NCBI GenBank assembly: GCA_002811675.1 | Contig: PDIM01010460.1 | Span: forward strand, 1 to 26,518 | DNA: 26,518 nt | Source: Ichthyosporea sp. XGB-2017a | Taxonomy: Eukaryota > Opisthokonta > Ichthyosporea | Direction: 5' to 3' | The notes under the pieces: model-generated | Database searches by the model: none | What the model was told of the DNA's origin: nothing | Seen by the model: only the letters and a program-made list of their open reading frames with translations | In this document: piece after piece, positions 1-10,517 of the stretch | Layout of the letters: every line of letters starts with the position of its first letter | How positions within the stretch are numbered: the stretch's first letter is position 1 | Made by a program: the position numbers and the translations under genes

Positions 1-208
1 GAGAAGGACACTGCAATCCTAGTTGTCTTTTTTTCGCTTTTTTGAAAGCAGAAAATAAAAGAAGAAAAAAAATAAAAGTAAAACACAGTAACAGAGGGAA
101 AGAAGATTGAAGATAATCCATACCGGAAGGGGAAGCAGAAGCATTGCACAAACAGCACATCACGAAAAAGAAAAGGCTAATAGGCAAACGATACAAATTT
201 AAAAAACA
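1..208 (+). promoter_or_regulatory. 5' leader / promoter-proximal region of the calcyphosin-like gene
   Basis: This is AG-rich DNA with A-rich patches (about 48-85 and 160-208) immediately before the calcyphosin-like start codon. The start lies in an A-rich context (aaacaATGGC), which is typical of protist start sites. I see no clear TATA box. The promoter may lie partly outside the window. Confidence 0.4.
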
Positions 209-1210
<1,002 letters not shown>

Positions 1211-1367
1211 TTTAAATTAATAATATAAGATGAACAAAAAACGAAAACAAAAAACCAGCAACAACAAAAATACAGATAGATGACCGCAGATATAAACAAG
1301 TCAATAAATATTGCAACATAAAATCCTCCCATTATTTTGAGTGCAAATCAATAAATAGTATCATCCA

Positions 1368-2496
1368 TCAGACACTCTGACCTGGCAGACCAAGGAGATT
1401 CACACTATCCGATGAATCATCACCAGAATTAGGCACCCTCATGGAGGACGAGACAGCAGGACCCATGCTACCGGAACTCACGCCCCCCGAGCCTACACGG
1501 TGCAAGGATACATCTCTGCTGTTATAATGATTATCCAGGGCCTCAATTCGGTTCCGAGGGATACCGCAATCGACATCCCCCAGACCCGGATAGTGCAGAA
1601 AATAGCCAAACACGCTAGCCATGACACCGATCAACATTCCAGCAAGGACGTCGCTGAAGTTGTGGCGGTAGTCCCTGGTACGAGAAATTGCAACCAAAAA
1701 TGCAAGAAAGATCGGGATCAAGGCACACAGAACCAGATACATATGGCCTAATCCCGAGCTGGCAAGTCGAAACCGCCCACACAAGTACAGGGCGATGAAT
1801 ACTCCCCCGCAAAAAGCAAAACTAGTGTGTCCGGAAGGAAAAGATAATCTTCCATTGCGGAGCATAGGATCATTGGCTGTTATATCGCACAACTTTTGTA
1901 GGTCATATTCGTGCGGTTTGATTCCTTTTGCAGTGCACCTCGCAAGAAAGTCAGGACGGTATCGTCCAGCTAGGATCTTCCCAAATTCTGTGAATACGAC
2001 ACAGATTGTATTTGATATGAGTACAGCGAGCGCTCCACAATGAACTGCGTGCCATGAATGGGATCCCCGTTCACATAAAATAATAATTCCAATGGGAATC
2101 ACCATGCACATGAAAAACAATGTCCAAGGTGGTACTGTATCATCTTTGAGAGGGAATCCAATCATTGGATCAAAATGATTATCGCTGAAGCTATCGTACC
2201 GGCAGAAAGGAGCAACATTGAGAGAAATTGCATAAGTCCCTCCGATGCCGAGAAAGCAAATTATCCAATCAACCACATAGCTGCTATGAAACCAGTGATT
2301 GTTTCTGATTGCACGCGGAAGCCTGAAATATATTCAAAGCAAGAACGAAAAAATAAACGACAATCCCCGTTAGTTTCATGCAAAAAAAAACAAAAAAACA
2401 TCCCAATCACCTTTGTTCCTTTTCCCGGTCAAACCTTTTGCGCTCTCTTCTTTCTTCCTTTACCTACCTCCTTTCCAAAGACACCATAATCCCCAT
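1368..2496 (-). CDS. Lipid phosphate phosphatase, PAP2 family membrane enzyme (2 exons)
   Basis: Exon 1 is 2496-2468 and exon 2 is 2322-1368, giving 327 residues; the 145-nt intron has donor GTAGGT and acceptor TTTCAG. The short first exon was chosen because its ATG joins in frame to the DNA just upstream of the main open frame, which itself has no ATG at its start. All three PAP2 signature blocks are present: KILAGRYRPDF (125 on), PSGHTS (172-177) and SRTRDYRHNFSD (223-234), with catalytic His175, His230 and Asp234. Several hydrophobic segments surround them, as in the six-span LPP fold. Family members dephosphorylate phosphatidate, lysophosphatidate and related lipids at ER or plasma membranes. 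The C-terminal ~60 residues are Ser/Gly-rich and probably cytosolic. The gene is convergent with the calcyphosin gene (157 nt apart) and divergent from NAA15. Confidence 0.93.
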
Positions 2497-2582
2497 GTAG
2501 AGCAATAAAACAAATAAACTCAATCAAAAAAAACAAAACAAAACAAACAAACAGGGACCGTCAACATAAAGAAATCAACAAC

Positions 2583-2635
<53 letters not shown>

Positions 2636-2685
2636 AAAGAAGTGAAAAAAAAAAAAAAATATCCTATACTAAGAGAAATCTAAAC

Positions 2686-2759
<74 letters not shown>

Positions 2760-4138
2760 CGCTGAAGAACACAACAAAGTCCAAAGATCCACAAAACCTG
2801 CAAGAAGAGGCTTTTTCCCGCCTTTTTTTAATTTGCTATTTGGGAGTTTGCAGTTTTTTCTTTTTTCCGTCTTTGTTGAGGACCAAGGAGTTTCTTTGCT
2901 GAAGGGTGTGCCGGACGCTGCATTGATTATCTGAAAGAACGAGCCTATCTGTTGGCAGCCTCAGGAGGGGTGCCCCATCTTCTGTAATGGAGTAGCCGTC
3001 CACTGTGAGTGCAGAGTGTCACATTGGTTTGCTAGACTCTCATTTCATGTGTCCAGTGGTTTATTTAGCTGGATGTCATCTTGAAAGGGCTTAATTAATT
3101 GTGTTGCTTGAGCGCTATTCATGGTCAACGCTTCAATGTGCGGTCTAATGACTCCCCAATATAGGGAAAGGTTGTCTTGCTTTCTAAAAAGTGTGGATGG
3201 TGCGACGAATTCAGTGATACAAATGAAGTTTGACTGGTGCTTCTTTAAAGTCTCTAAGCGGATGGAACGCTTTATCTTTATGAGCTATTCACTTATTAAG
3301 CCCTCGGGGCTCGGGTTCAGCAGCATATTTCGATCGACAGTCCACCAACCAGTACATACAAATTTAAACGAGCAAACGGGTACAAAAACAGAACAAAGAA
3401 GGGGTGTACATGTAGCAACTAGCAACATGAAACGCGATTTCGAAACGGATAAGGGGTGCCGGTGGTGGTGGTGGAGGAGGGGGGGGGTTAGAGCATGTAG
3501 TACAAGGCAGCTACTGGATAATAGATAATACCAGAGCTATAGACAGTACTCTCGTGTTGAGGAGTCTGGATCAGGGCCACGCGGCCCCTGCGCCAGGTGA
3601 GTGAGGGAGGGAGTGGTGCAGTCTCTATAACTCTCTTCTGTGGCTTCATGTAGTGTTTACTGTATGGTGAGGGATATCTCATATCTGTGTTGGTTGTTAT
3701 TTGTGCTTTCCCTTTCTGCTCCTTCTTCTTCGCTGTCACAAGGATACACAGGGCAACACTGCTGTAGTAGAATTTGGTACTGTCTCCTGTATTGCTCGAT
3801 TAACATTAAAGTGTCGTTCACTCCTTCTTTCTTTCTTCTCCCACGGCGACACCAGCTTTCTTTGTCTTTCTCACGCTCAATTGGGTATTGGTAGTAGTAG
3901 CTTGCGGTGCTGTTGATCACATCCACTTGCTATCGGAATCGAATTGTCAGGATTGAATATACCATAGCGATTCTTTTGGGTACTTTGTATTTCAAGCTGG
4001 CGTTCGGTCGATTTTATTTATTAAAAAAGGAGTGTTAAAAGCAAACATCTTTTTTGTGTTACTTTTGTTCTTGTTTGTTTTCCTTTGTTCATTGGCTAGT
4101 GCTATATCTCAGAGGCAGATATTTGTAAAGGATTAATC
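2497..4138. other. Divergent intergenic region between the PAP2 phosphatase and NAA15
   Basis: There is no convincing gene in this 1.6 kb. It contains two very long A homopolymers (2584-2633 and 2687-2758) with a 15-A run between, then mixed DNA, then a T-rich stretch near 4020-4090 just before NAA15. Open frames at 3121-3528 (+), 3488-3739 (-) and 3657-3926 (-) have no recognisable domain. The minus frame at 3488-3739 (Lys-rich start, ending in a Tyr-rich hydrophobic tail) could be part of an unrecognised gene, but I cannot support exon joints. The region 3540-3730 is more GC-rich than its surroundings. Confidence 0.6.
2584..2758. repeat. Twin long poly(A) tracts (A50, A15, A72)
   Basis: By direct count there are 50 A at 2584-2633, 15 A at 2645-2659 and 72 A at 2687-2758, separated by short non-repetitive spacers. 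They lie 88 to 262 bp upstream of the minus-strand lipid phosphatase start, so they read as poly(T) on that gene's coding strand. Such poly(dA:dT) tracts are known to exclude nucleosomes in eukaryotic promoters. Exact lengths are uncertain because homopolymers this long are hard to sequence. Confidence 0.85.
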
Positions 4139-7023
4139 ATGAACAAGCAGCAACAACTAATGATGGACCAGCAAAAGCCTTTACCACCAAAGGAAGGGGC
4201 GCTATTTAAGTCGATTTTGAAATATTATGAGACGAAGCAGTTTAAAAAGGGTCTGAAAGCGGCGGAGCAAATTCTCAAAAAGTTTCCCGAGCATGGGGGT
4301 AAGTATGCGGATTAGTTTGTGTTTGTTCCACCGTGACAAAGGAAAGAAAATGTTTTCTAACTCTGTTTTTTGTTGAAAATATTACAGAAACTCTTTCAAT
4401 GAAAGGTCTCACGCTGAATTGCCTGGATCGTAAAGAAGAGGCTTATGAGTTCGTCAGAAATGGACTAAGAAGAAATCTCAAGTCCCATATTTGTTGGCAT
4501 GTGTTTGGGCTTTTGCATAGAAGTGAGAAGAATTATGACGAGGCTATTAAATGCTATCGAAATGCACTCAAGAATGACCCTGAAAATCTTCAGATTCTTA
4601 GAGATTTGTCACTTCTTCAGATGCAAATGAGGGATCTGGAGGGCTTTAAGAATACTAGGCACGAGTTATTGAATTTGAGACCACAACAAAGGGTCTCGTG
4701 GATTGGCTTGGCAATGGCTTACCATTTGTTGAAGAACTATGATGTTGCACTTAGCATGCTTGATTCATTTGAAGATCAGCAGTCTAAGGATATGGGTGGA
4801 AAGTTCATAGACTACGAAGATAGTGAAATGGTTCTATATAAGAGCTCCGTCATGATAGAAGGGGGAAAGTATGATGTGGCTTTAAAGTATTTGGACGACA
4901 ATGAAGTGAGGGTGTGTGATAAAAGCGCTTTTATGGAAGCAAAGGCTGCACTCTTCCTGAAAATGAATCGCTTGTCTGAAGCTGCAAGCTTGTTTCAAAC
5001 TTTACTGAAGCGAAACCCAGACAACTTTTCGCACTACAGGGGGTACGAGCAAGCGAGGGGACTTGTTGGAGAGAATGGCAAACCAGTTTCTGGGGGAACA
5101 GCTGCAGAATCTCTTTCGCAAAGAATTGCTTTGTATGAGGAACTGGCTGAAACATATCCTCGAGCACAACCTGCGAAACTTATTCCGCTTTCGTTTATTC
5201 CAACCGGGGATGTTTTTCGCACCAAAGTTGAAATCTTTCTGAAAAACATGTTGAGAAAAGGGGCACCTTCTTTGTTTAATTGCGTAAAGCACCTTTACAA
5301 GGATACTTCGAAGCTTCAAGTCATTGAAGAGATCTGTCTGACCTATTTACAAGAGCTGAGAAGTGAAGCTGAAAAGCAAGATCAAGAAGCTCCCTCGACT
5401 GAACTCTGGGTTCTTTATTTTCTAGCTCAGCACTTCAACTATGTGGAGCATTCTGTTTTGGCGCTGAAATTTGTAGAGGAGGCCATTGTCCATACCCCAA
5501 CTCTGATTGAGCTCTACATGTGCAAAGCCGACATTTTGCATAAAGCGGGTGACAGTGAAGGGGCTGCTGCTGCTGCCAATGAAGCCAGAGAACTTGACAC
5601 TGCCGATCGCTATTTGAATTCCGAATGTGCTAAATTCATGATTCGGGCGGGCCAGTGCACGCAAGCTACTAACACTGTGGGGCTCTTCTCGAGGGAGGGG
5701 GCAGATGAAGTGGATAACCTGGTTGAGATGCAATGTATGTGGTTTCAGCTGGAGTGTGGATACAGTTTTATGAAGGAAAAGAACTACGGTAAAGCTCTTC
5801 GCAAATTCCATCTTATTGAAAAGCACTTTGCTGACATTACAGATGATCAATTTGATTTTCATACTTACTGTATGCGAAAAATGACCCTTCGCTCATACAT
5901 GAAGCTGCTAAAACTTGAAGATCACTTGCGAGAGCATGAGTTCTATTTTCAGACTGCTTTGGGTGCTATTCGTGCTTATATTGAATTGTTTGATTTCCCT
6001 GAGCTTAAAACCGGTGACGCTGGAAAGGCTGCTGAAAAAGAAGACCAAGAAAGTGCGAATCTATCGGCCAAGGAACTGAAAAAATTGAAGAGTAAGCAGA
6101 GACGTGCTGAGCTGCGCGCCAAAAACGAGGGTGCTGCAGGGGCAGAAAATAGTGAAACTGTCAAGCAATCGGAGAATCAGTCAAATGGTGGTAAGAAGAA
6201 TGGCAAAAAAGGATCCAAAAGCCAAGAGGAAAGTGATCCTAACGGCGAAAAGCTACTTTGCACCGATTCGCCTCTGAATGAAGCTATCAAATTTCTTATA
6301 CCTTTGAAAACCCTTTGCAATGAGAGAATTGATACCCATTTGCTTGCTTATGAACTGTATAAAAGACGAAATAAGTACTTGCTCTGTGTACATGCATTGA
6401 AGAGGGCTAAGTTGATTGATGAACTCCATCCTGAACTTCATACAAAGGTACTTGAGTTTTACTTGTTGATGCAAAAGAAAAAGGATGCCATCAACAGCAC
6501 TGTTCGAAGTGTTATTGATTTGGAATTACCCCTTTTGTTGAACAAGCTTACACCAGAGGCGTATAACGAAGCTTATATCGATCGCGTCAAAAAGAGTACT
6601 GCCGACTCAATGAGCGACCCTGGGAACGTTTGCTTTGAGTACGGCCGATCGAGAGCTTATTCTTTTTCACACATAAGTAATTCACAAGGAATTGAGAGCA
6701 AGGAAAGCTTTCTGAACAGACTTGCCGGTCTGAGTCTTGACAAAAGAAGTCACCCATTGAGCCATGAACTTGCGTATACTGAGGTAAAGCTTAAATTCAA
6801 CCCATCGAAGAAGGAGCAAATCATTAAGGATTTGGTAAAGTTAAGTATCGTCACTGTGGAAGTTCTGGGTGAGAAATATGAGAAGTGTGTTGATAGCTTA
6901 AGTGAGTGCGTGAGTGTATGCAAATCTCTTCGTACAGTATTTGGTGATAATGCACAGGCTGATGCCTTTAGGGCCGTTTGCAAAAAGTATTTCCCATTTG
7001 CCAAAGTTTTGGACAGTTGCTAA
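4139..7023 (+). CDS. NAA15: NAA15: auxiliary (ribosome-anchoring) subunit of the NatA N-terminal acetyltransferase (2 exons)
   Basis: Exon 1 is 4139-4298 and exon 2 is 4388-7023; an 89-nt intron (GTAAGT...TTACAG) splits a Glu codon. The product is 931 residues, close to animal NAA15 (about 866). The joined N-terminus runs [10 protein letters not shown], then [16 protein letters not shown], then [20 protein letters not shown] and [16 protein letters not shown], all strongly conserved NAA15 blocks. The protein is a tandem TPR solenoid that wraps the catalytic NAA10 subunit and binds the ribosome. A basic stretch [19 protein letters not shown] (about 616-634), followed by a Lys/Ser/Asn-rich linker, is the family's basic region. 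NatA acetylates nascent chains after Met removal. The C-terminus ends at [13 protein letters not shown], slightly shorter than in animals. The start is the first ATG of the exon. An AATAAA occurs at about 7079, some 55 nt after the stop. Confidence 0.97.
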
Positions 7024-8731
7024 GGAGGTTTCATTTTATTGGTGATAGTAAAGTGCTTAGCTTACTTTTTCAACAGCAATAAACTAAAAAAAAGCATCTA
7101 TATATTCCGGAAGGATTTTTCCACACTTTGTCCACTATCCACGAGACATTCCAAAGATGCAATTTATATTATTGGACAACATGACAACTTGCAAAAACCG
7201 GTTCTTACATATTTAATTCACTTTTGCGCGTGACCTGCACGAATCCAATATTGTATCTATGTACATAATATGCTTTCTTTGTTCAGGATATTGGCTTTGT
7301 ACTTCCTATATTACGTCAGTAATCATTGGAGGACATTTTTGCATTATTTGCAAGACAAAGAAAAGTACAAATATGCAATTACAATATAAGGAGTCACAAT
7401 CCGTTATACATTGAAGATTGAACTGAAAGACGTCGCTACCTTGCAAATGCTACATGTACAACATGTAAATGCATGTACATGAAGTTGTGGATAATGGGGC
7501 AACCCATGTGAAGGTGCTACATAACGCTGTCCTTCGACTCAACATGAAATATAAATTCTGTGTCGAAGGATCCGCGAGAGGGGGTGATTTTTGAGGTATT
7601 TTTATTTTTCCGATAAAGTAAAGTTTATTTTCGTAAATATTTTTTGAAGCTGTCAAAATACTGGACCATGCAATTCCTGATCGGTCGGCTGTTGAAATTT
7701 CAGGCGCAGGTCAAATTGGGAAATAGGATCCTTAGACCTTTGACTATAAATGGAGAAGTTTAGGTATTATCAAACTTTATTAGGTGCATCTCAGGGGAAA
7801 TTATCAACTTTGATATAAAAGTACAAAATCTGATGGATTATAGTAAAATTACATTCGTGGTACACGAGCAAGCTTATATACATTTGTAATTATTATTAAA
7901 TTTGCTTAAATTGTGCTCTAGCGACCTGGCAAAGGCAAAAGGGACAAAAATCTGAACCCTCGGTGCTTTTAGCATAAGAGTAGCATGGGTTGTGGTATGT
8001 ACAGTACATAACTTGTTGCTATCCTGACGTCCCCAATCTTTAAATCCTTCATAATTACTCCAAAAAAATATGGTTTGGACTTTCAAATTTTGATTCTGTA
8101 GCTGGCCAATAAAAATCCAGAGAAATGCTGTCGATTTGAATGGGGGGAATTTCTAAGGTCAGGCATTGGTGCAAAGTTTGTATTGTTTTGTCCTCGTTGT
8201 TTTGGTTGATAAATCATTATGACTAGTGGGGATCATATGGACAAGGGTCGGGAATTACTCGCGGAGGCTCATGGGACTACTATAATTATGTAGATCTGTT
8301 AGGAAGGAAAATGTTTCTATAAAAAGTCCTCGTAAAATCAAGTGGGCAAAGACGCCCCTCGAAGACGCCCAGACAGCTCGGCCACTAGAGAGGGTGGCGC
8401 CATCCACTCCCCCTAAATAATCGGATCTGCAAATTAAATATGAGGGAATTAATATAGCAGTTGATGCATGGAACATGGCACATTATATATGATATTTAGG
8501 ATGGCCCATTCCACTAAATGCAGGTCAGGTGATGGTGCGTTTATTTGGATGGATTGGATTTCTGCTATAAAAGCCTGCTGCAGCCTGCTCTTGATATCCC
8601 AAACATTGTAGTAATTTTTTTTAAAAAAAAGGATTTGTGATTTGGATTATCAAGAAATTGGACATCTGAATTTTGGTATTATTTTAATTTGGTTGTATAT
8701 AACACATTAACGTATATACTGTAACTTAACA
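7024..8731. other. AT-rich intergenic region with no supported gene until the small gene's promoter
   Basis: This holds the NAA15 3' end (AATAAA near 7079), then AT-rich DNA with only short frames lacking any family resemblance. A 9-bp inverted repeat (tccttcgac at 7530-7538, gtcgaagga at 7562-7570, 23-nt loop) and small palindromes around 7453-7481 are visible. No transposase, reverse transcriptase, long direct repeat or tRNA was seen. Confidence 0.55.
8566..8572 (+). promoter_or_regulatory. Candidate TATA box (TATAAAA) for the small gene at 8732
   Basis: A perfect TATAAAA sits 166 nt before the ATG at 8732. A start about 30 nt downstream would give a leader of about 135 nt. A second TATA-like element (gtatata) lies nearer the ATG, at about 8695. 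Position and sequence fit a promoter, but no expression evidence is available. Confidence 0.4.
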
Positions 8732-9025
8732 ATGACTGTCTGCACATCAAACAAGACACTGTTTAGAAGCAACAGTGCGGAAGACCAGCAGAAACAAAAT
8801 GTGCAAGGTGGTTCGGTGGCAAATACCACAAAGGCATTGAGCGGACTGGTTAGCTTGGAAGGTATCAATGATAGCCGTATTACACTTTTGGAAAGAAGAA
8901 ACTTTAAGAAAGTAATGAGATTAGAAATGGGAAATGGTGGCATTAGAAGGGATTCAGCCCAGCTTTCTCCCGTCAGCCAGCGCATTGAGGCTTGCCACGT
9001 TCCAAGAACGATTGCAGAGGAGTAA
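8732..9025 (+). CDS. Small hypothetical protein, 97 residues
   Basis: This is an intact single-exon frame beginning at the first ATG after the TATA-like elements, in an A-rich context (aacaATGAC). It ends at TAA, with AATAAA at about 9161, roughly 135 nt further on. The product is hydrophilic, rich in Ser, Asn, Gln and Arg, with a segment DSRITLLERRNFKKVMRLEM that could form a basic amphipathic helix (about 49-68). There is no signal peptide and no membrane span. I do not recognise a family. The opposite strand also carries a 115-residue hydrophobic frame here, judged the less likely of the two because it lacks promoter and polyadenylation context. It could be a lineage-specific gene or a chance frame. 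Confidence 0.45.
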   Translation: MTVCTSNKTLFRSNSAEDQQKQNVQGGSVANTTKALSGLVSLEGINDSRITLLERRNFKKVMRLEMGNGGIRRDSAQLSPVSQRIEACHVPRTIAEE

Positions 9026-10517
9026 GGTTGCTTAGAGGCTGGCCTATTAAGCATTTCACGTACTTATTTATCACAAACATTGTTGACAATTCAGGGCTTC
9101 CTCTATGGAGCATTTCTACCAACTGTACATACACCATTTTCTTTTCACTCTGACCACCAATAAAGTGACCATAGTTTGGTCAATTAAAGACTCTTGTCAA
9201 AGCACATTATACTTTTATCCTTATGACAGAAACAGTATCAGTGTACTGCACATGAACTATTTTATTTCTTGCTTTCCTTAACTTTGACTGTGAATAGAGA
9301 TAGTCGAATTTTGGGCTGATATAGAAAACATCTATCCAAGCACATGCTACACCACCCAAAGATAGAGCTATGCTTGATGCTGAATTCTGTAAAAAGGATG
9401 CCTTGAATTTGTTGAAACATACTAAGCACCCTTCACCAAACTATACAGCACTCACATCCATCACAACGTGTAAACGCGAGAACCCTTGTTTGGAGTTGGC
9501 TATCATCATAAACGTAACTGCAGTCTGCAAGACTTGCTGCAAAGTGTGTCCACAGCAGATATACATAACTTTATGAGGAGTGAAAAGGTGAGACAATGCT
9601 AATTACTGTAGTGCATCATACTTCCGAGACACATGCCACGTATAAGGGCCAGCAGCTACAAATTGGTGGGGTGACGTCGAATAGGGGACTTAACTGGTTG
9701 CACGTTGCCATGCAAGTTGCAACAATAAACTTGCATAATAAATCTCCAAAAATAAGCGTTATTTCATCAATAATTAGAAACAATCCAACCATTTTTTGAC
9801 CAGTTCAAATCATAGTACTCCATAATAATTATACTGCACTTCTCAGTTGCATCAGAATTGCAAAAGCTTCTCGGTGTTTTTACTGATCCATTGAAAGCTT
9901 TCTGTATTGCGAATTGAGTCCCACATGTTCATTGCTGGATGAACAGCTGATTAACTGTGTCCTGTCAGCTGAATCACCTTCTAGATCTGTTGTTGAGTAC
10001 AATACACTATGTGGTTCACGTCACAAGCAGATAAGGTCTAAAAAAATGTATTTTTGGTATGTACACCTACCCATCGAAGGTACCTACCCATACTCCAAAT
10101 GGAACTCGTAGTACAAGAACGCTGCACATACATTATATATATTTAGCTTCATAGTTGACACAAAATTCTGAGCACATGCTCACGTCGTCAATGTGGAGGC
10201 CTCGTGTGGAGGTGCAAAATTTTTGTGTACCTCGGACCAAAACAATAATTTATCTCTGAATAGAAGTCTTAAAAGGAAAAAGTCGAAATTGTTGGTGCTC
10301 AAGGACAAAGCGAATCCTAGGGGACTGGTGAGTGGACGAGTGAGGATCTAATACGTACACACTGCGGGCCTTTTGAAAATGTTTCTGTACTTTCGGCATT
10401 TCGTGAAAAATAAAATATACAAGACGTTGCAGCATCCTGACTATTATTCAATGATGCGGTAGAGATATCTTCAAGCTTTGTTCACCAAATACATTACACA
10501 ATTGTCCAATTTTATTT
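9026..10517. other. Intergenic region between the small gene and the formin 3' end
   Basis: AT-rich DNA with only short unconvincing frames (9370-9576, 9596-9799 and 9914-10111 on +, 10250-10435 on -). AATAAA near 9161 probably ends the small gene. The formin polyadenylation signal lies at its right edge. I see no RNA gene or mobile element. Confidence 0.5.
10511..10516 (-). terminator. Polyadenylation signal of the formin gene, 1 nt after the stop codon
   Basis: On the minus strand the stop TGA (10520-10518) is followed by a single A and then AATAAA (10516-10511). If used, the formin 3' UTR is only about 15 to 35 nt. The APC7 gene has a similar arrangement. Confidence 0.5.

Noticed and set aside
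3121-3528. 135-residue plus-strand open frame in the NAA15 upstream region
   Set aside because: No domain, odd composition (including a run of Trp from GGT repeats), no polyadenylation context; most likely chance.
3488-3739. Minus-strand 83-residue frame with a Tyr-rich hydrophobic end
   Set aside because: Looks protein-like at its end, but I found no convincing upstream exon, start or polyadenylation signal. Left as unresolved rather than called.
7453-7481. CATGTAC palindromes
   Set aside because: Seven-base arms in AT-rich DNA are expected by chance; not a convincing regulatory site.
8707-9054. 115-residue hydrophobic minus-strand frame opposite the small gene
   Set aside because: No promoter or polyadenylation context on that strand; the plus frame is better supported, though neither is certain.
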